Assembly: GCF_900103735.1 (NCBI RefSeq) | Contig: NZ_FMXE01000024.1 | Span: forward strand, 1 to 64,000 | Reading direction: 5' to 3' | DNA length: 64,000 nucleotides | DNA from: Algoriphagus alkaliphilus | GTDB taxonomy: Bacteria; Bacteroidota; Bacteroidia; Cytophagales; Cyclobacteriaceae | Shown: in pieces, positions 8,911 to 19,193 of the stretch | Layout: every line of letters starts with the position of its first letter | Numbering within the stretch: position 1 is the stretch's first letter | Program-made: the position numbers and the translations under genes | The notes under the pieces: generated by a model | The model's database searches: none | What the model was told of the DNA's origin: nothing | The model's input: only the letters and a program-made list of their open reading frames with translations

Positions 8911-9023
8911 GGAGCTGAAGGATGCTCTTCCTTGGAAAATGGGGCTTCGGAATCGTAGGCAAAACCATAGATTCTCAATTTTTAGGCACCGAAACTGCCG
9001 GAAACTCCTCGCTTCACATAGAT

Positions 9024-10478
9024 TTAGTCTTCCCCCATCATCAGATCTAAAAACTCCTCAATTGAGACTTCACCTGCCTTGACCTTCTTGTAAAAAGGTT
9101 CGACGACTTTAAGTGCAGCCTCAGCGAGTGCAGTTTCGACAAGTGGATGCAAAGGAAAAGAAATGAGTACAAAATGATCTTCGAGCAGGTCAAATAGAAA
9201 AGAAGCAGCCCTCAGTTGCCCTGTTTTGGCATAATAGTAAATCCAAGGCGAATAGAAGGACTGTAACTCTGTGATATGAAATTTCTCTCTCTCAGGTAAA
9301 AAATCCTGGATTTTCGTGAAATCGTTCATCGCCTCTGGAATGGAATCGACCTCACCCATTTCAATCAAGGTTTGCGCATGACAGGATAAACCAAACAAGT
9401 AGTCGGGGAATTTCGCTTTCATCTCCAAAGCGACTTCCAAAGATTGAGGCAATTCTCCGCTTCGTTGAAAATACTCCCATTTGTACTGATGCAAGATTCT
9501 GTTTTTGGGATACTTCTTGATCCCGGTTTCAATCATTTTCAGTAGCTCCAGATCAGCCTCATCAAATTCCAAATCAGAAAATTCGAGTCTTTCATAGACC
9601 TCAGCCATGTATTTTTGCTCTTCCTTCGTGAAGGAATACTTGGAGGTAGGCTCGTCAGTGTGAAAAATCTCCAAAAATGGAGCAAACATTGGCTCCTCGA
9701 TCATTTCAAAATAAGAGTATTCGGGTAACCTGGTAAGCGTGTAAATCACAATTTCGTTGGTTAACTCTACAAAATTTCCCTCCTCATAAAATTCCTTCCA
9801 ATCCCATTCATCCCAAGTGAAACATGGTTCTGAATATTTATCATCCATATCTTCCTCATCGAAATCATCCTCATCATCAAATTCATCCTCATCCAAGAAA
9901 GGATCAAAATCATTTCGGATAATTTCATACGAACCGGCTTCCCCATATTTCAATATTTGCCGCTCAAAATAAGGGGCTCGTTCATCATCAAAATTCAAGT
10001 AAAGCTGCGCTTTTCCACCTTCGCCAAGAGGCACTTCGATCCTCGGAAAATCGTCCGAATCCTCATTCAATATCATCTCTGCATACCTAAAATCTTCATG
10101 TGGAGCAATCCCATATTCATCAGCAAAAGCGATGGATTCAAAAATTACATTATGGATTAACTCGTAGGATACAGGTTCAAAATCCAACATCAACTGTTCC
10201 CTATAAGTATCCAAAATTTCCCGATAGAGGGATTCGGGTTCGTTGACAAAAAACAGGACATCCTTGGCCCCTGTACATAATAAATCTACCAAAACGGAAG
10301 TGAAGGTGACATTTCCATTCACATGCTTCCTGGAGAAGATCACCGGAAACTTCTTGATTTTTTCCCAATCTTTTGGCAGAAGGCACTCGAAAATCGACAG
10401 TTTTCGAGCACTTCCAGTTTTCAAATATGTGATGGGATTAAAAGAAGATTTTTGGGGTTTTGATTTTTTCTTCGCCAT
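9024..10478 (-). CDS. Conserved acidic hypothetical protein with TPR-like tail
   Basis: I do not recognise a named family with certainty. The chosen start is the ATG at 10478 (MAKKKSKPQKSS), because the 16 extra residues available upstream look like translated leader; the protein is then 484 residues. A basic N-terminus precedes a domain with YLKTGSARKLSIFECLLPKDWE and TFTSVLVDLLCTGAKDV, text shared by a set of Bacteroidota proteins of unknown function that often carry a SEC-C zinc motif elsewhere. The middle has an extremely acidic run (about 210-235, mostly D and E). The second half is helical with TPR-like repeats (ILHQYKWEYFQRSGELPQSLEVALEMKAKFPDY...). No signal peptide or membrane helix, so cytoplasmic. 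It lies alone between decayed genes. Confidence 0.75.
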   Translation of the reverse strand: MAKKKSKPQKSSFNPITYLKTGSARKLSIFECLLPKDWEKIKKFPVIFSRKHVNGNVTFTSVLVDLLCTGAKDVLFFVNEPESLYREILDTYREQLMLDFEPVSYELIHNVIFESIAFADEYGIAPHEDFRYAEMILNEDSDDFPRIEVPLGEGGKAQLYLNFDDERAPYFERQILKYGEAGSYEIIRNDFDPFLDEDEFDDEDDFDEEDMDDKYSEPCFTWDEWDWKEFYEEGNFVELTNEIVIYTLTRLPEYSYFEMIEEPMFAPFLEIFHTDEPTSKYSFTKEEQKYMAEVYERLEFSDLEFDEADLELLKMIETGIKKYPKNRILHQYKWEYFQRSGELPQSLEVALEMKAKFPDYLFGLSCHAQTLIEMGEVDSIPEAMNDFTKIQDFLPEREKFHITELQSFYSPWIYYYAKTGQLRAASFLFDLLEDHFVLISFPLHPLVETALAEAALKVVEPFYKKVKAGEVSIEEFLDLMMGED

Positions 10479-10813
10479 GGTTTGAATTTTTGTACTGAAA
10501 GGTAAAATCTCCTTCAAAAATATCAACCCATTTTTTCAATTAATCTTTATCAAATAGTTAGAAAATTAAACCGTAAGCATCCAAGGAGATAAATAAAAAG
10601 CAACGTTCGGTTTTTCCTTGACAAAAAATTCCTTTGAGAAACTTAGTGTTTTCGGCGGTAAAAAAACCAAAAATCTTTAGTTTTCTTCTTTGTCTGACTA
10701 AATGTAAATAGGATGCTATTCCAAATGACAATCCACAGGCAAAAAACCGACTTAAAAATCTTTACTTTTAAGTCCACGTTCACTACATTAAAACCAATCA
10801 ACAAAAAAGAGTG

Positions 10814-11044
10814 ATGTCAACAACGCTTAAATCTTCGGTACACCGACTCGTGGATGAGATCGAAAATGAACAACTCTTGGTTAAACTTAGGGATTTTCTT
10901 GAATTACGAAAAGAAACTCAGCCCGGAAAACTTTGGGAAGAATTGCCAGAAGGTAAAAAACAGGAAATTTTATTGGCTTTGGAAGAGTCAGACGATCAAT
11001 CAACCCTGATTACCAGAGAAGATTTTTTGAATTCGAAAAAATGA
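10814..11044 (+). CDS. Antitoxin of a RelE/ParE-type pair
   Basis: Small acidic helical protein (76 residues from the ATG at 10814; a GTG at 10811 adds one residue). Text such as LKSSVHRLVDEIENEQLLVKLRDFLELRK and the ending EESDDQSTLITREDFLNSKK matches the antitoxin component commonly paired with RelE/ParE toxins in Bacteroidota, with a C-terminal toxin-binding tail. The toxin start overlaps its stop (ATGA), indicating coupled translation. No DNA-binding domain is obvious beyond the short N-terminal helices. Confidence 0.82.
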   Translation: MSTTLKSSVHRLVDEIENEQLLVKLRDFLELRKETQPGKLWEELPEGKKQEILLALEESDDQSTLITREDFLNSKK

Positions 11045-11331
11045 AAATCCTCGTCAGCAAACGAGCAAATAAAGATTTTTTGAAGATTTTAAAATATCTG
11101 GAGTATAATTGGGCCTTGGGGTCGGTTGAAAAATTCAAATCAATCACTAATGACTTTCTGGATATTTTGGAAAGCTTCCCTGAAATTTGGGCATTAGAAT
11201 TTCCCGAGAAAAATATTCGTGGATTTCAGCTTACGAGCCAAACTAGAGTTTTTTTCAACATTAAGCCAGCCTATATTCTAATATTGGCATTTTTCGATGT
11301 TTGGCAAAATCCTAAGAGTAGGAACTTTTAA
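11041..11331 (+). CDS. RelE/ParE-superfamily toxin
   Basis: Toxin of 96 residues. The pattern is that of the superfamily: MKILVSKRANKDFLKILKYLEYNWALGSVEKF (strand and helix hairpin), LDILESFPEIWALEFPEKNIRGFQLTSQTRVFFNIKPAYILILAFFDVWQNPKS, with the central Arg-Gly and the final strand followed by D-x-R/W-Q-N-P. It follows and overlaps its antitoxin by 4 bp. This is the third toxin-antitoxin pair in less than 9 kb. Target (gyrase or ribosome-bound mRNA) cannot be told. Confidence 0.85.
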   Translation: MKILVSKRANKDFLKILKYLEYNWALGSVEKFKSITNDFLDILESFPEIWALEFPEKNIRGFQLTSQTRVFFNIKPAYILILAFFDVWQNPKSRNF

Positions 11332-11429
11332 AGGTATAACTGATATTTCAGCACCTATTTGCCAATGACAAATATTGCACGAGTTCAACAGAAGGCATAC
11401 TTTTAGCCCCAACCTAAACCCATTAACCT

Positions 11430-13265
11430 ATGAAAAAGCTTTTTTTGTTTACTCTCCTACTTTGCGTGGGGACTTTCACAGCATTCTCCCAAAAGGGCAC
11501 CAAAGAACGTATCAAACTGCACAGCATCGCACTTGAAGGAAATCTAGCCGGCGATCCAGCCGACCGGGACGTGACTGTTTACCTCCCTCCCTCCTATGCG
11601 TCCAATCCAGAGAAGCGCTACCCGGTACTCTACATGCTGCATGGATTTACCGATACGGATTCCCAGTGGTTTGGCTGGGAAAAGCATTGGATTAACCTGC
11701 AGGATGTAATCGAACAATCCATCGCTGAGGGACTTTCTAAGGAGATGATCGTCGTCATGCCCAATGCCTACAACCGCTTCAAAGGAAGCATGTATGCAAG
11801 TTCGGCGACCGTCGGAGATTGGGAAACGTTCGTCGCAAAAGAACTCGTCAGCCATGTCGATGCCAATTACCGAACCTTGGCCAAGCAAGAAAGCCGTGGC
11901 TTGGCAGGACATTCCATGGGCGGATATGGAACCATGCGGTTGGGCATGAAGTATCCCGATGTTTTCTCCTCCATCTATGCCTTGAGTCCCTGCTGTATGG
12001 ATGGTGGGGCCACGACAAATACGGAATTGATCACCAAACTGGAAGGCTTCACTGCGGATCAGATTGAGGGTGCATCATTTTTTGAAATCGCCACGCTGGC
12101 TACTTCAGCAGCTTTTGCTCCAAATCCAAAAAATCCTCCTTTCTACCTTGATCTCCCTACAAAAGATGGAGAACCCCGTCAAGATGTCATCAATAAAATC
12201 ATCGCCAACCGGACGCTGTCTATCGTCGATCAATACATTCCTAATCTAAAAAAACTTAAAGCTATCGGCATAGATGCAGGAATACAGGATCGGGGGATCA
12301 GCGAAGCCACAAAAAAACTTCATGAGTTATTGGACTCCTATCAAGTCCCCCATTACTATGAAAGCTATGAAGGCGATCACCTCAATCGTATCGCTGAGCG
12401 AATTCAGACCAAAGCATTGCCTTTCTTCTCCAAAAATCTCGTGTTTCAGCCTGAAAAAGTATCTGAAATCATCGAAAACGGAGGAACAGGTAAATACCCT
12501 GCCATCATGATGAATGAGGCATCTCTTCCCAGGCACACGATCTTCAAACCTCAGGATTTATCGAAATTTAGTTCCACTGAAAAACTCCCAATTATCGCTT
12601 GGGGCAATGGGGCTTGCTTTGATTCCCCTTGGGAACATGTCAACTTCCTAAATGAAGTGGCCTCTCATGGATTTTTGGTCATCGCTATTGGCACGATGCC
12701 AAAGCAATCAGATGTTCGCTCCAAATCCCATAAATTATTGGATGCGATCGATTGGGCAATTGCTCAGAATGCTGATTCAAAGAGCCCTTATTACCAAAAA
12801 ATCGATATTGACAATATCGCAGTGAGTGGTATGTCATGCGGAGGATTGCAAACATTGGAAGTTGCAGGTGATCCACGCATCACCACTGTAGGCGTATTCA
12901 ACAGTGGAGTCTTGGGAAATCCAGGAGGAGGAATGCCGGGCATGCCGCAGGTGACCAAAGAGCAATTGAAGAACATCAAAGTCCCCACGCTTTACCTGCT
13001 TGGAGGAGAATCGGATATCGCCTATGGCAATGGAATGGATGATTTTGAGCGGATAAATCATGTGCCGATTTTCGTGGGCAATCTAGATGTCGGTCATGGC
13101 GGAACCTATAGTAAACCTTATGGCGGTGAATTTGCCAAGGTGGCTACAGCATGGTACAAGTGGCAACTCAAGGGAGACAAAGAAGCGGGAAAACTATTTT
13201 CCGGAAAGAAACCTGGTCTTGCTCAATCAGAAGGTTGGGTAGTGGATAAGAAGAATATGGATTAA
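11430..13265 (+). CDS. Secreted esterase with two alpha/beta-hydrolase domains
   Basis: Exported protein of 611 residues with a signal peptide (1-20, ending TAFS). Domain one (about 25-340) is an esterase-D/feruloyl-esterase-like hydrolase: [14 protein letters not shown] near 64-77, nucleophile elbow GHSMGG with Ser162, and catalytic His317 in EGDHLNR. Domain two (about 355-590) is a dienelactone-hydrolase/chlorophyllase-like hydrolase: [13 protein letters not shown], elbow GMSCGG with Ser469, and VGHGGTY with the likely catalytic His. Both sites appear complete, so this is a natural two-enzyme fusion. It probably removes acyl or aromatic side groups from plant or algal polysaccharide in the periplasm or outside. 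No obvious partner gene is adjacent; esterases of the first type recur at 16585-18954. Confidence 0.87.
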   Translation: MKKLFLFTLLLCVGTFTAFSQKGTKERIKLHSIALEGNLAGDPADRDVTVYLPPSYASNPEKRYPVLYMLHGFTDTDSQWFGWEKHWINLQDVIEQSIAEGLSKEMIVVMPNAYNRFKGSMYASSATVGDWETFVAKELVSHVDANYRTLAKQESRGLAGHSMGGYGTMRLGMKYPDVFSSIYALSPCCMDGGATTNTELITKLEGFTADQIEGASFFEIATLATSAAFAPNPKNPPFYLDLPTKDGEPRQDVINKIIANRTLSIVDQYIPNLKKLKAIGIDAGIQDRGISEATKKLHELLDSYQVPHYYESYEGDHLNRIAERIQTKALPFFSKNLVFQPEKVSEIIENGGTGKYPAIMMNEASLPRHTIFKPQDLSKFSSTEKLPIIAWGNGACFDSPWEHVNFLNEVASHGFLVIAIGTMPKQSDVRSKSHKLLDAIDWAIAQNADSKSPYYQKIDIDNIAVSGMSCGGLQTLEVAGDPRITTVGVFNSGVLGNPGGGMPGMPQVTKEQLKNIKVPTLYLLGGESDIAYGNGMDDFERINHVPIFVGNLDVGHGGTYSKPYGGEFAKVATAWYKWQLKGDKEAGKLFSGKKPGLAQSEGWVVDKKNMD

Positions 13266-13338
13266 TGAGGATCAGCTCCATGCAAAGGGTATAATCCAAA
13301 AAGCACTTGTCGTTTTTTATGGACTTTGATTCATTAAC

Positions 13339-13950
13339 GTAAATTTTTCCCGCAGATGATCACAGAAAAGGACACAGATTCCCGCAGATCTTTTTTCTAA
13401 TTAAACGAAGCTTTTGCCTCTGTGTCCTTAAAAAATGCCTGTGGAAATTCAAGGGATTGGAGTGCTCAATAAGCTAAATTCAAAAAAAATCCATACCTCC
13501 TTTTCTCTGTGGTAAAAATCATTGGCGATACTTGGGGCTTTTGCCGGTAAATTTTTCCCGCAGATGTTCGCAGAAAAGGACACAGATTCCCGCAGATCTT
13601 TTTGCAAAAAAGCGAAGATTTTGCCTCTGTGTTCTTGAAAAATGCCTGTGGTAGAGCAAAGGATTGAGGTTCACACAAAGCTAAATTCAAAAAGAATCAA
13701 TACATCCTTTTCTCTGTGGAAAATATACTTGGCGCTCTTGATGGTAAATTTTTCCCGCAGATGATCACAGATAAGGGCACAGATTCCCGCAGATATTTTT
13801 GCAAAAAAGCGAAGATTTTGCCTCTGTGTTCTTGAAAAATGTCTGTGGAGGAGCAAGGATTGAGGTTCACACTAAGCTAAATTCAAAAAGAATCGATACC
13901 TCCTTTTCTCAGTGGTAAATATACTTGGCGATACTTGGCGTACTCCGTGG
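13339..13950. repeat. Three tandem ~200-bp imperfect repeats with internal hairpin
   Basis: Units begin at GTAAATTTTTCCCGCAG: 13339-13546 (208 bp), 13547-13743 (197 bp) and 13744 to about 13950. Each contains CGCAGAT...CACAG, GGACACAGATTCCCGCAGAT, GCCTCTGTGT, TGCCTGTGG and CTAAATTCAAAAA. In unit 1, AAGGACACAGA (13368-13378) pairs with TCTGTGTCCTT (13419-13429); units 2 and 3 keep the pairing with G-T changes. No coding sequence is plausible here; the short frames are repeat translations. The gap 13266-14053 holds nothing else apparent. Confidence 0.9.
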
Positions 13951-14053
13951 TAAAAACACTTTATATTCTTCGCAGGTAAACTCTTCATATTTACATTTTT
14001 ACCTAAATTGACCAAACCAACCAGTTAATGCGCTCTTTCACCACCGCCTTTTT

Positions 14054-15481
14054 ATGAAGAAAATTATCCTTGGACTAGTTCTCGCACTGGTCATTCTAGC
14101 TGCTTTTCTGCTTTTCAATACGTTTCGGTTGAGTTCAAAGCAAGTCGCTGCCGAACCCATTGAAAAATTGGAAATTTCGGATGAGGTGTTTCAAAACCTA
14201 TCCAGAGCCATTCAATTCGAGACCATTTCATACAATGAAGACGCAATTCCTGATTCGGCGGCATTTTTTGGCTTTCATCGATTCTTGGCAGAAACTTTTC
14301 CCCTCACTCATGCAAATCTTAGTCTGGAGAAAATCTCTGAATACAGCTTACTCTTCAAATGGGAAGGTTCGGATGCCTCGAAAAAACCAATCATCTTGCT
14401 ATCGCATCAGGATGTAGTGCCCGTGGATGTACCGACTTTGGGAGATTGGGAAGCGGCTCCTTTTGAAGGAAAAATCACCGATACCCACATCATCGGACGG
14501 GGAACGATGGATGATAAAGGGACGATGATTGGCCTTTTGGAAGCAGTTGAGCGATTACTTACCGAGTCATTCGTTCCTTCTCGCTCCATTTACCTTGCTT
14601 TTGGTCATGACGAGGAAGTGGGTGGAGCAAATGGCGCAGTGAAAATCGCAGCCTATCTGAAAGAAAAGGGGGTGCAAGCAGCCATGACCATCGACGAAGG
14701 AGGATTTATTGCCGAAAATATGATCACGGGAGTGGACAAACCTGTGGCGATGATTAATCTGGCGGAAAAAGGCTTTGCCTCCTTCCGGCTCATCGTGGAA
14801 ACAAACGGCGGGCACAGTTCTGCCCCTCCCCGTGAAAACACCATCGGGATTCTTGCGCAGGCGATAGTAGATCTGGAAAACAATCAATTGCCCTACAAAA
14901 TGGTCAAGCCAATTGATTCCCAGCTGGAGTATTTGGGGCCAGAGCTTCCATTTTTCACCAGATTAGCTTTTGCCAATCCTTGGCTTTTCAAAAAACCTAT
15001 TCTCGAATCGCTCAACGCTCATACCACAACCGCACCTACCATTATCGATGGAGGCGTAAAAAACAACGTTATTCCCACAGTGGCCGAGGCTACGATCAAT
15101 TTCCGGATTCTCCCGGGAGAGAGCATCGAATCAGTAAAGGCGCACATTGTAAGTATGGTATCCGAAAAAGTCCGGGTAGAGCCTGTGGGCCATTTGACAG
15201 AGCCATCGCCAGTTTCCACCGTGGAATCTGAAGCCTTTCAGATTTTGGCCAAAACTATCCGAAACCAGAATCCTGAGGCTATCGTGGTTCCCGGATTATT
15301 GGGAGGAGGCACCGATTCCCGTAATTTTTATGATATCTCGGAAGAAGTGTATCGGTTTTATCCTATTCGAATCAATCCTGAATCGATGACTCGATTCCAC
15401 GGCATCGATGAAAAAATCTCCAAGGAGAATTACAAGGAGATCATCGAGTTTAGCTATTACTTGATCAAGAACTTCAATTGA
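14054..15481 (+). CDS. M20 family metallopeptidase, membrane-anchored
   Basis: Di-zinc peptidase/amidohydrolase of 475 residues, close in layout to the carboxypeptidase S / PM20D1 branch. An N-terminal membrane helix or uncleaved signal lies at 3-23. Zinc and catalytic residues are visible: His118 and Asp120 in LLSHQDVVPV, Asp153 in GRGTMDDKG, Glu187-Glu188 in GHDEEVGG, a downstream DEGG, and the final metal His in RFHGIDE. The lid/dimerisation domain spans about 235-360 (KGFASFRLIVETNGGHSSAPP). It likely trims N-acyl amino acids or dipeptides in the periplasm. Monocistronic; preceded by the tandem-repeat block. Confidence 0.92.
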   Translation: MKKIILGLVLALVILAAFLLFNTFRLSSKQVAAEPIEKLEISDEVFQNLSRAIQFETISYNEDAIPDSAAFFGFHRFLAETFPLTHANLSLEKISEYSLLFKWEGSDASKKPIILLSHQDVVPVDVPTLGDWEAAPFEGKITDTHIIGRGTMDDKGTMIGLLEAVERLLTESFVPSRSIYLAFGHDEEVGGANGAVKIAAYLKEKGVQAAMTIDEGGFIAENMITGVDKPVAMINLAEKGFASFRLIVETNGGHSSAPPRENTIGILAQAIVDLENNQLPYKMVKPIDSQLEYLGPELPFFTRLAFANPWLFKKPILESLNAHTTTAPTIIDGGVKNNVIPTVAEATINFRILPGESIESVKAHIVSMVSEKVRVEPVGHLTEPSPVSTVESEAFQILAKTIRNQNPEAIVVPGLLGGGTDSRNFYDISEEVYRFYPIRINPESMTRFHGIDEKISKENYKEIIEFSYYLIKNFN

Positions 15482-15587
15482 TCTGAGGATCCCAACTGTT
15501 TTATGTTTTGACGAAAATGGGGCTTTGACTTTCTACAACCCTTAGAAAAAAACGGCTGACTCGATCCCTACCCTGAACCCTGACACC

Positions 15588-16406
15588 ATGAAAGTCTCGC
15601 TCTGGCTACTGATTCCAATTGTGTTTTTCCGTTTTTCCCAGGGAAAAGAGCATTTCAACTATGGGACAAAATTACCCGAAGCACGTGCTCACTATCAGAA
15701 GGGATGGGAACAAATTTTAGATCGGGGAGAATGGACTTTAGCCGAAGCTTCCTTCCGAAAAGCGGTGGAACTGGATTCCAATTTTCTTTTGGGCTGGTCT
15801 CAGGTGGGCCGAATCAGTCAAAATCCCAAAGAACGAGCGTTGATTTTTAAGCAGCTTTCAGACAAAAAAAGTCGTCTAACCGGATGGGAAAAGAAGCTAT
15901 TGGAGGTATATCTGGGAAGTCTGGAACTGATTGATGCAAGAGACCGAGGAATCCAAATAAGCCGAAAGCAAATCAGTGATTTTTACTCTTTGTCAGAAAA
16001 TCACTTTTCGGGTTTTCTAAAAGTTTATCCGAATGAAATCTATGTCTATTCCGAATATGTGGAGGTGATTCATGGGATTTATGGTTCTAAGCCAGCATTG
16101 GACTCCCTCCAGAGTCAGGTTGTAAAAGGCAATAAGCTAAATCCCTTCTTGATTAGCTACACTGCTCAGATGCAGGCCGATCTGAAGGATTTTGAAAATG
16201 CTTTTCAGACTGCAAGTGAATCGGAAAGGAGGCTCAACAATCCCAAACTACCCATCATTTCATTCACGAATGCCTTTATTTATTTTGAAAAGGGACAGTT
16301 TGAATCAGCTGGAAAATTTTTAGATCAAACCCTGATCCTCGACAAAAATCATACGCTGGCGCAGCGGTTGAAAAAGCGGTTGGACCAAAAATCAAAGGAT
16401 TTATAA
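15588..16406 (+). CDS. Exported TPR-like protein
   Basis: Protein of 272 residues with a signal peptide (about 1-19). Residues 35-75 (ARAHYQKGWEQILDRGEWTLAEASFRKAVELDSNFLLGWSQVGRI) form a recognisable TPR unit, and a second one lies near the C-terminus (about 205-262: SFTNAFIYFEKGQFESAGKFLDQTLILDKNHTLAQRLKKRL). The middle is helical without clear repeats. It resembles periplasmic or secreted TPR proteins of Bacteroidota that act as scaffolds; no specific function can be assigned. It lies between the M20 peptidase and the esterase pair with no overlap. Confidence 0.78.
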   Translation: MKVSLWLLIPIVFFRFSQGKEHFNYGTKLPEARAHYQKGWEQILDRGEWTLAEASFRKAVELDSNFLLGWSQVGRISQNPKERALIFKQLSDKKSRLTGWEKKLLEVYLGSLELIDARDRGIQISRKQISDFYSLSENHFSGFLKVYPNEIYVYSEYVEVIHGIYGSKPALDSLQSQVVKGNKLNPFLISYTAQMQADLKDFENAFQTASESERRLNNPKLPIISFTNAFIYFEKGQFESAGKFLDQTLILDKNHTLAQRLKKRLDQKSKDL

Positions 16407-16584
16407 GCTATATTTTTCCGGATTTCAAATGACCTCTGCCACGGAAGTCTTATTTAACATTTTGAAAATCAATTTCCTTTAGGAACCATTCAACTCCTGT
16501 GATTATACTTTTTACCACTATTCCGCTTGGATTTCCAATACCTTATTCTATTTTCACACTTTGAGACAATAGAAAAATTATCCC

Positions 16585-17778
16585 ATGAGAAAACATCTTT
16601 TCCTAATTCTTTATGCTTTCCTGCTTGCACTTGGAGTTCAAGCTCAGGAAGCGCTATTCCGCGCACAAAACATCGTTTCCCCGGAAATCCATGACGACAA
16701 TTCAGTCACCTTCCGACTGCATGCTCCCAATGCCACGGCAGTTCAGGTAACTGGCGATTTCCTTCCCTCGGTAAAAATGGAAACACCGATGGGCCAAATG
16801 GACGGGCCCGGAAAAGCTAACCTTACCAAAGGAGAAAATGGCGTTTGGGAATTCAAAACTCCGGTTTTAGGCTCGGAGCTTTACAATTATTCCTTTATCG
16901 TGGATGGGTTTTCCACTACCGATCCAAGTAACCCATTCCTTATTCGAGACGTGGCTTCGGTGACAAACATCTTCATTGTCGGTGGCGGTCATGCCGACCT
17001 TTTCAAAACCAACGACATCCCGCATGGCAGCGTGACCCGTCGCTGGTACGACTCTCCCGGATTGGGAATGGATCGTCGGATCACCATCTATACCCCGGCA
17101 GGATATGAAACCTCAACTGAAAAATACCCTGTGCTTTATCTCCTTCACGGAGCTGGTGGCGACGAGGAAGCATGGATAGCCCTTGGTCGGACCGCTCAAA
17201 TCATGGATAATTTGATTGCGCAGAAAAAAGCCAAGCCCATGATCGTGGTCATGCCAAACGGAAATGTGATCCAAGACGGCGCACCCGGTGAGGGAAGCCA
17301 AAACTTCTACAAGCCGCAGTTCATGATTCCGAAGACAATGGACGGAACCTACGAGGGGGCTTTTGGCGATATCATCAAATTTGTAGAAAGCAACTATAGG
17401 GTTAAAGCTGACAAAGCCAACCGAGCCATTGCGGGCCTTTCCATGGGAGGTTACCACACCTTGCACATCTCGCGATTTTACCCCAACACGTTTGATTACA
17501 TGGGTTTATTCTCCGCTGCAATCATGGCTCGGGAAGATGCTACCGGCAAGGTGTACAGCAACTTTGACCAAACGCTCAAAACCCAGATGGATAATGGGTA
17601 CAAGTTGTACTGGATCGCGATCGGCAAAACCGACTTCCTCTACGATGCCAACAAAGAGTATCGGACCAAACTTGACGCGATGAAAATGCCTTACCAATAT
17701 GTAGAAAGCGAAGGCGGGCACACCTGGAGAAACTGGCGTGTGTATTTGACGCAGTTTGCGCCACGATTATTTCAATAA
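16585..17778 (+). CDS. Secreted esterase with N-terminal CBM48-like domain
   Basis: Exported 397-residue carbohydrate-esterase-family-1-like enzyme. Signal peptide 1-20 (ending VQAQ); CBM48/E-set beta-sandwich about 30-135 (SVTFRLHAPNATAVQVTGDF, GVWEF, YNYSFIVDG); esterase D domain about 150-397. The catalytic triad is visible: Ser286 in AGLSMGG, Asp350 in IGKTDFLYDAN, His379 in EGGHTW. This architecture matches gut and environmental feruloyl/acetyl-xylan esterases (Fae1A type). It is followed after 18 bp by a paralogue with the same architecture, so both are likely co-transcribed. Substrate probably a feruloylated or acetylated polysaccharide; not proven by sequence. Confidence 0.9.
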   Translation: MRKHLFLILYAFLLALGVQAQEALFRAQNIVSPEIHDDNSVTFRLHAPNATAVQVTGDFLPSVKMETPMGQMDGPGKANLTKGENGVWEFKTPVLGSELYNYSFIVDGFSTTDPSNPFLIRDVASVTNIFIVGGGHADLFKTNDIPHGSVTRRWYDSPGLGMDRRITIYTPAGYETSTEKYPVLYLLHGAGGDEEAWIALGRTAQIMDNLIAQKKAKPMIVVMPNGNVIQDGAPGEGSQNFYKPQFMIPKTMDGTYEGAFGDIIKFVESNYRVKADKANRAIAGLSMGGYHTLHISRFYPNTFDYMGLFSAAIMAREDATGKVYSNFDQTLKTQMDNGYKLYWIAIGKTDFLYDANKEYRTKLDAMKMPYQYVESEGGHTWRNWRVYLTQFAPRLFQ

Positions 17779-18954
<1,176 letters not shown>

Positions 18955-19019
18955 TTTGAACAATGGTCTCAAGTACGAAAAAGGGTTCAAATTCACCCAT
19001 TTGGGAGAAATCGGTAAAA

Positions 19020-19190
19020 AAAAGAGGCTGTCTCATAAATCCGGAGGTCACATTGAGCAACTTACCAACTAGGGTTTGGAAGTTCGAAATGTGGTCTGAT
19101 TCAACAGGAACCGCCTTCGACTCCAATCACACTGAGCGAAGTCGAAGTGTCAGGCTGACTTTGAAATCCTTTTTGAGACAGCCTTTTGGA
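19020..19190. mobile_element. MITE-like element with ~16-bp inverted ends
   Basis: Inverted ends are GGCTGTCTCA (19026-19035) and TGAGACAGCC (19174-19183), extended outward and inward with A/T matches (AAA...AGGCTGTCTCA.AAA). No transposase gene lies between. The inside contains the dispersed word CTGAGCGAAGTCGAAGTG and an inverted TTCGACT / AGTCGAA pair. Ends of the GGCTGTCTCA type are known from IS1182-like and related insertion sequences of Bacteroidota, so this is probably a non-autonomous relative. It could also end transcription of both flanking convergent genes. Confidence 0.6.
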
Positions 19191-19193
19191 AAA

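Noticed and set aside
8911..9023. Short forward frame after the glutaminase remnant (starts MLFLGKWGFGIVGKT)
   Set aside because: Only about 40 codons and no convincing match; could be another gene relic but cannot be supported.
13466..13856. Two minus-strand frames of about 60-74 codons, similar to each other
   Set aside because: They are translations of the tandem repeat units; their likeness reflects the DNA repeat.
13339..13950. Possible CRISPR array
   Set aside because: Units are about 200 bp and similar throughout, with no short identical repeats separated by unique spacers; no cas genes nearby.
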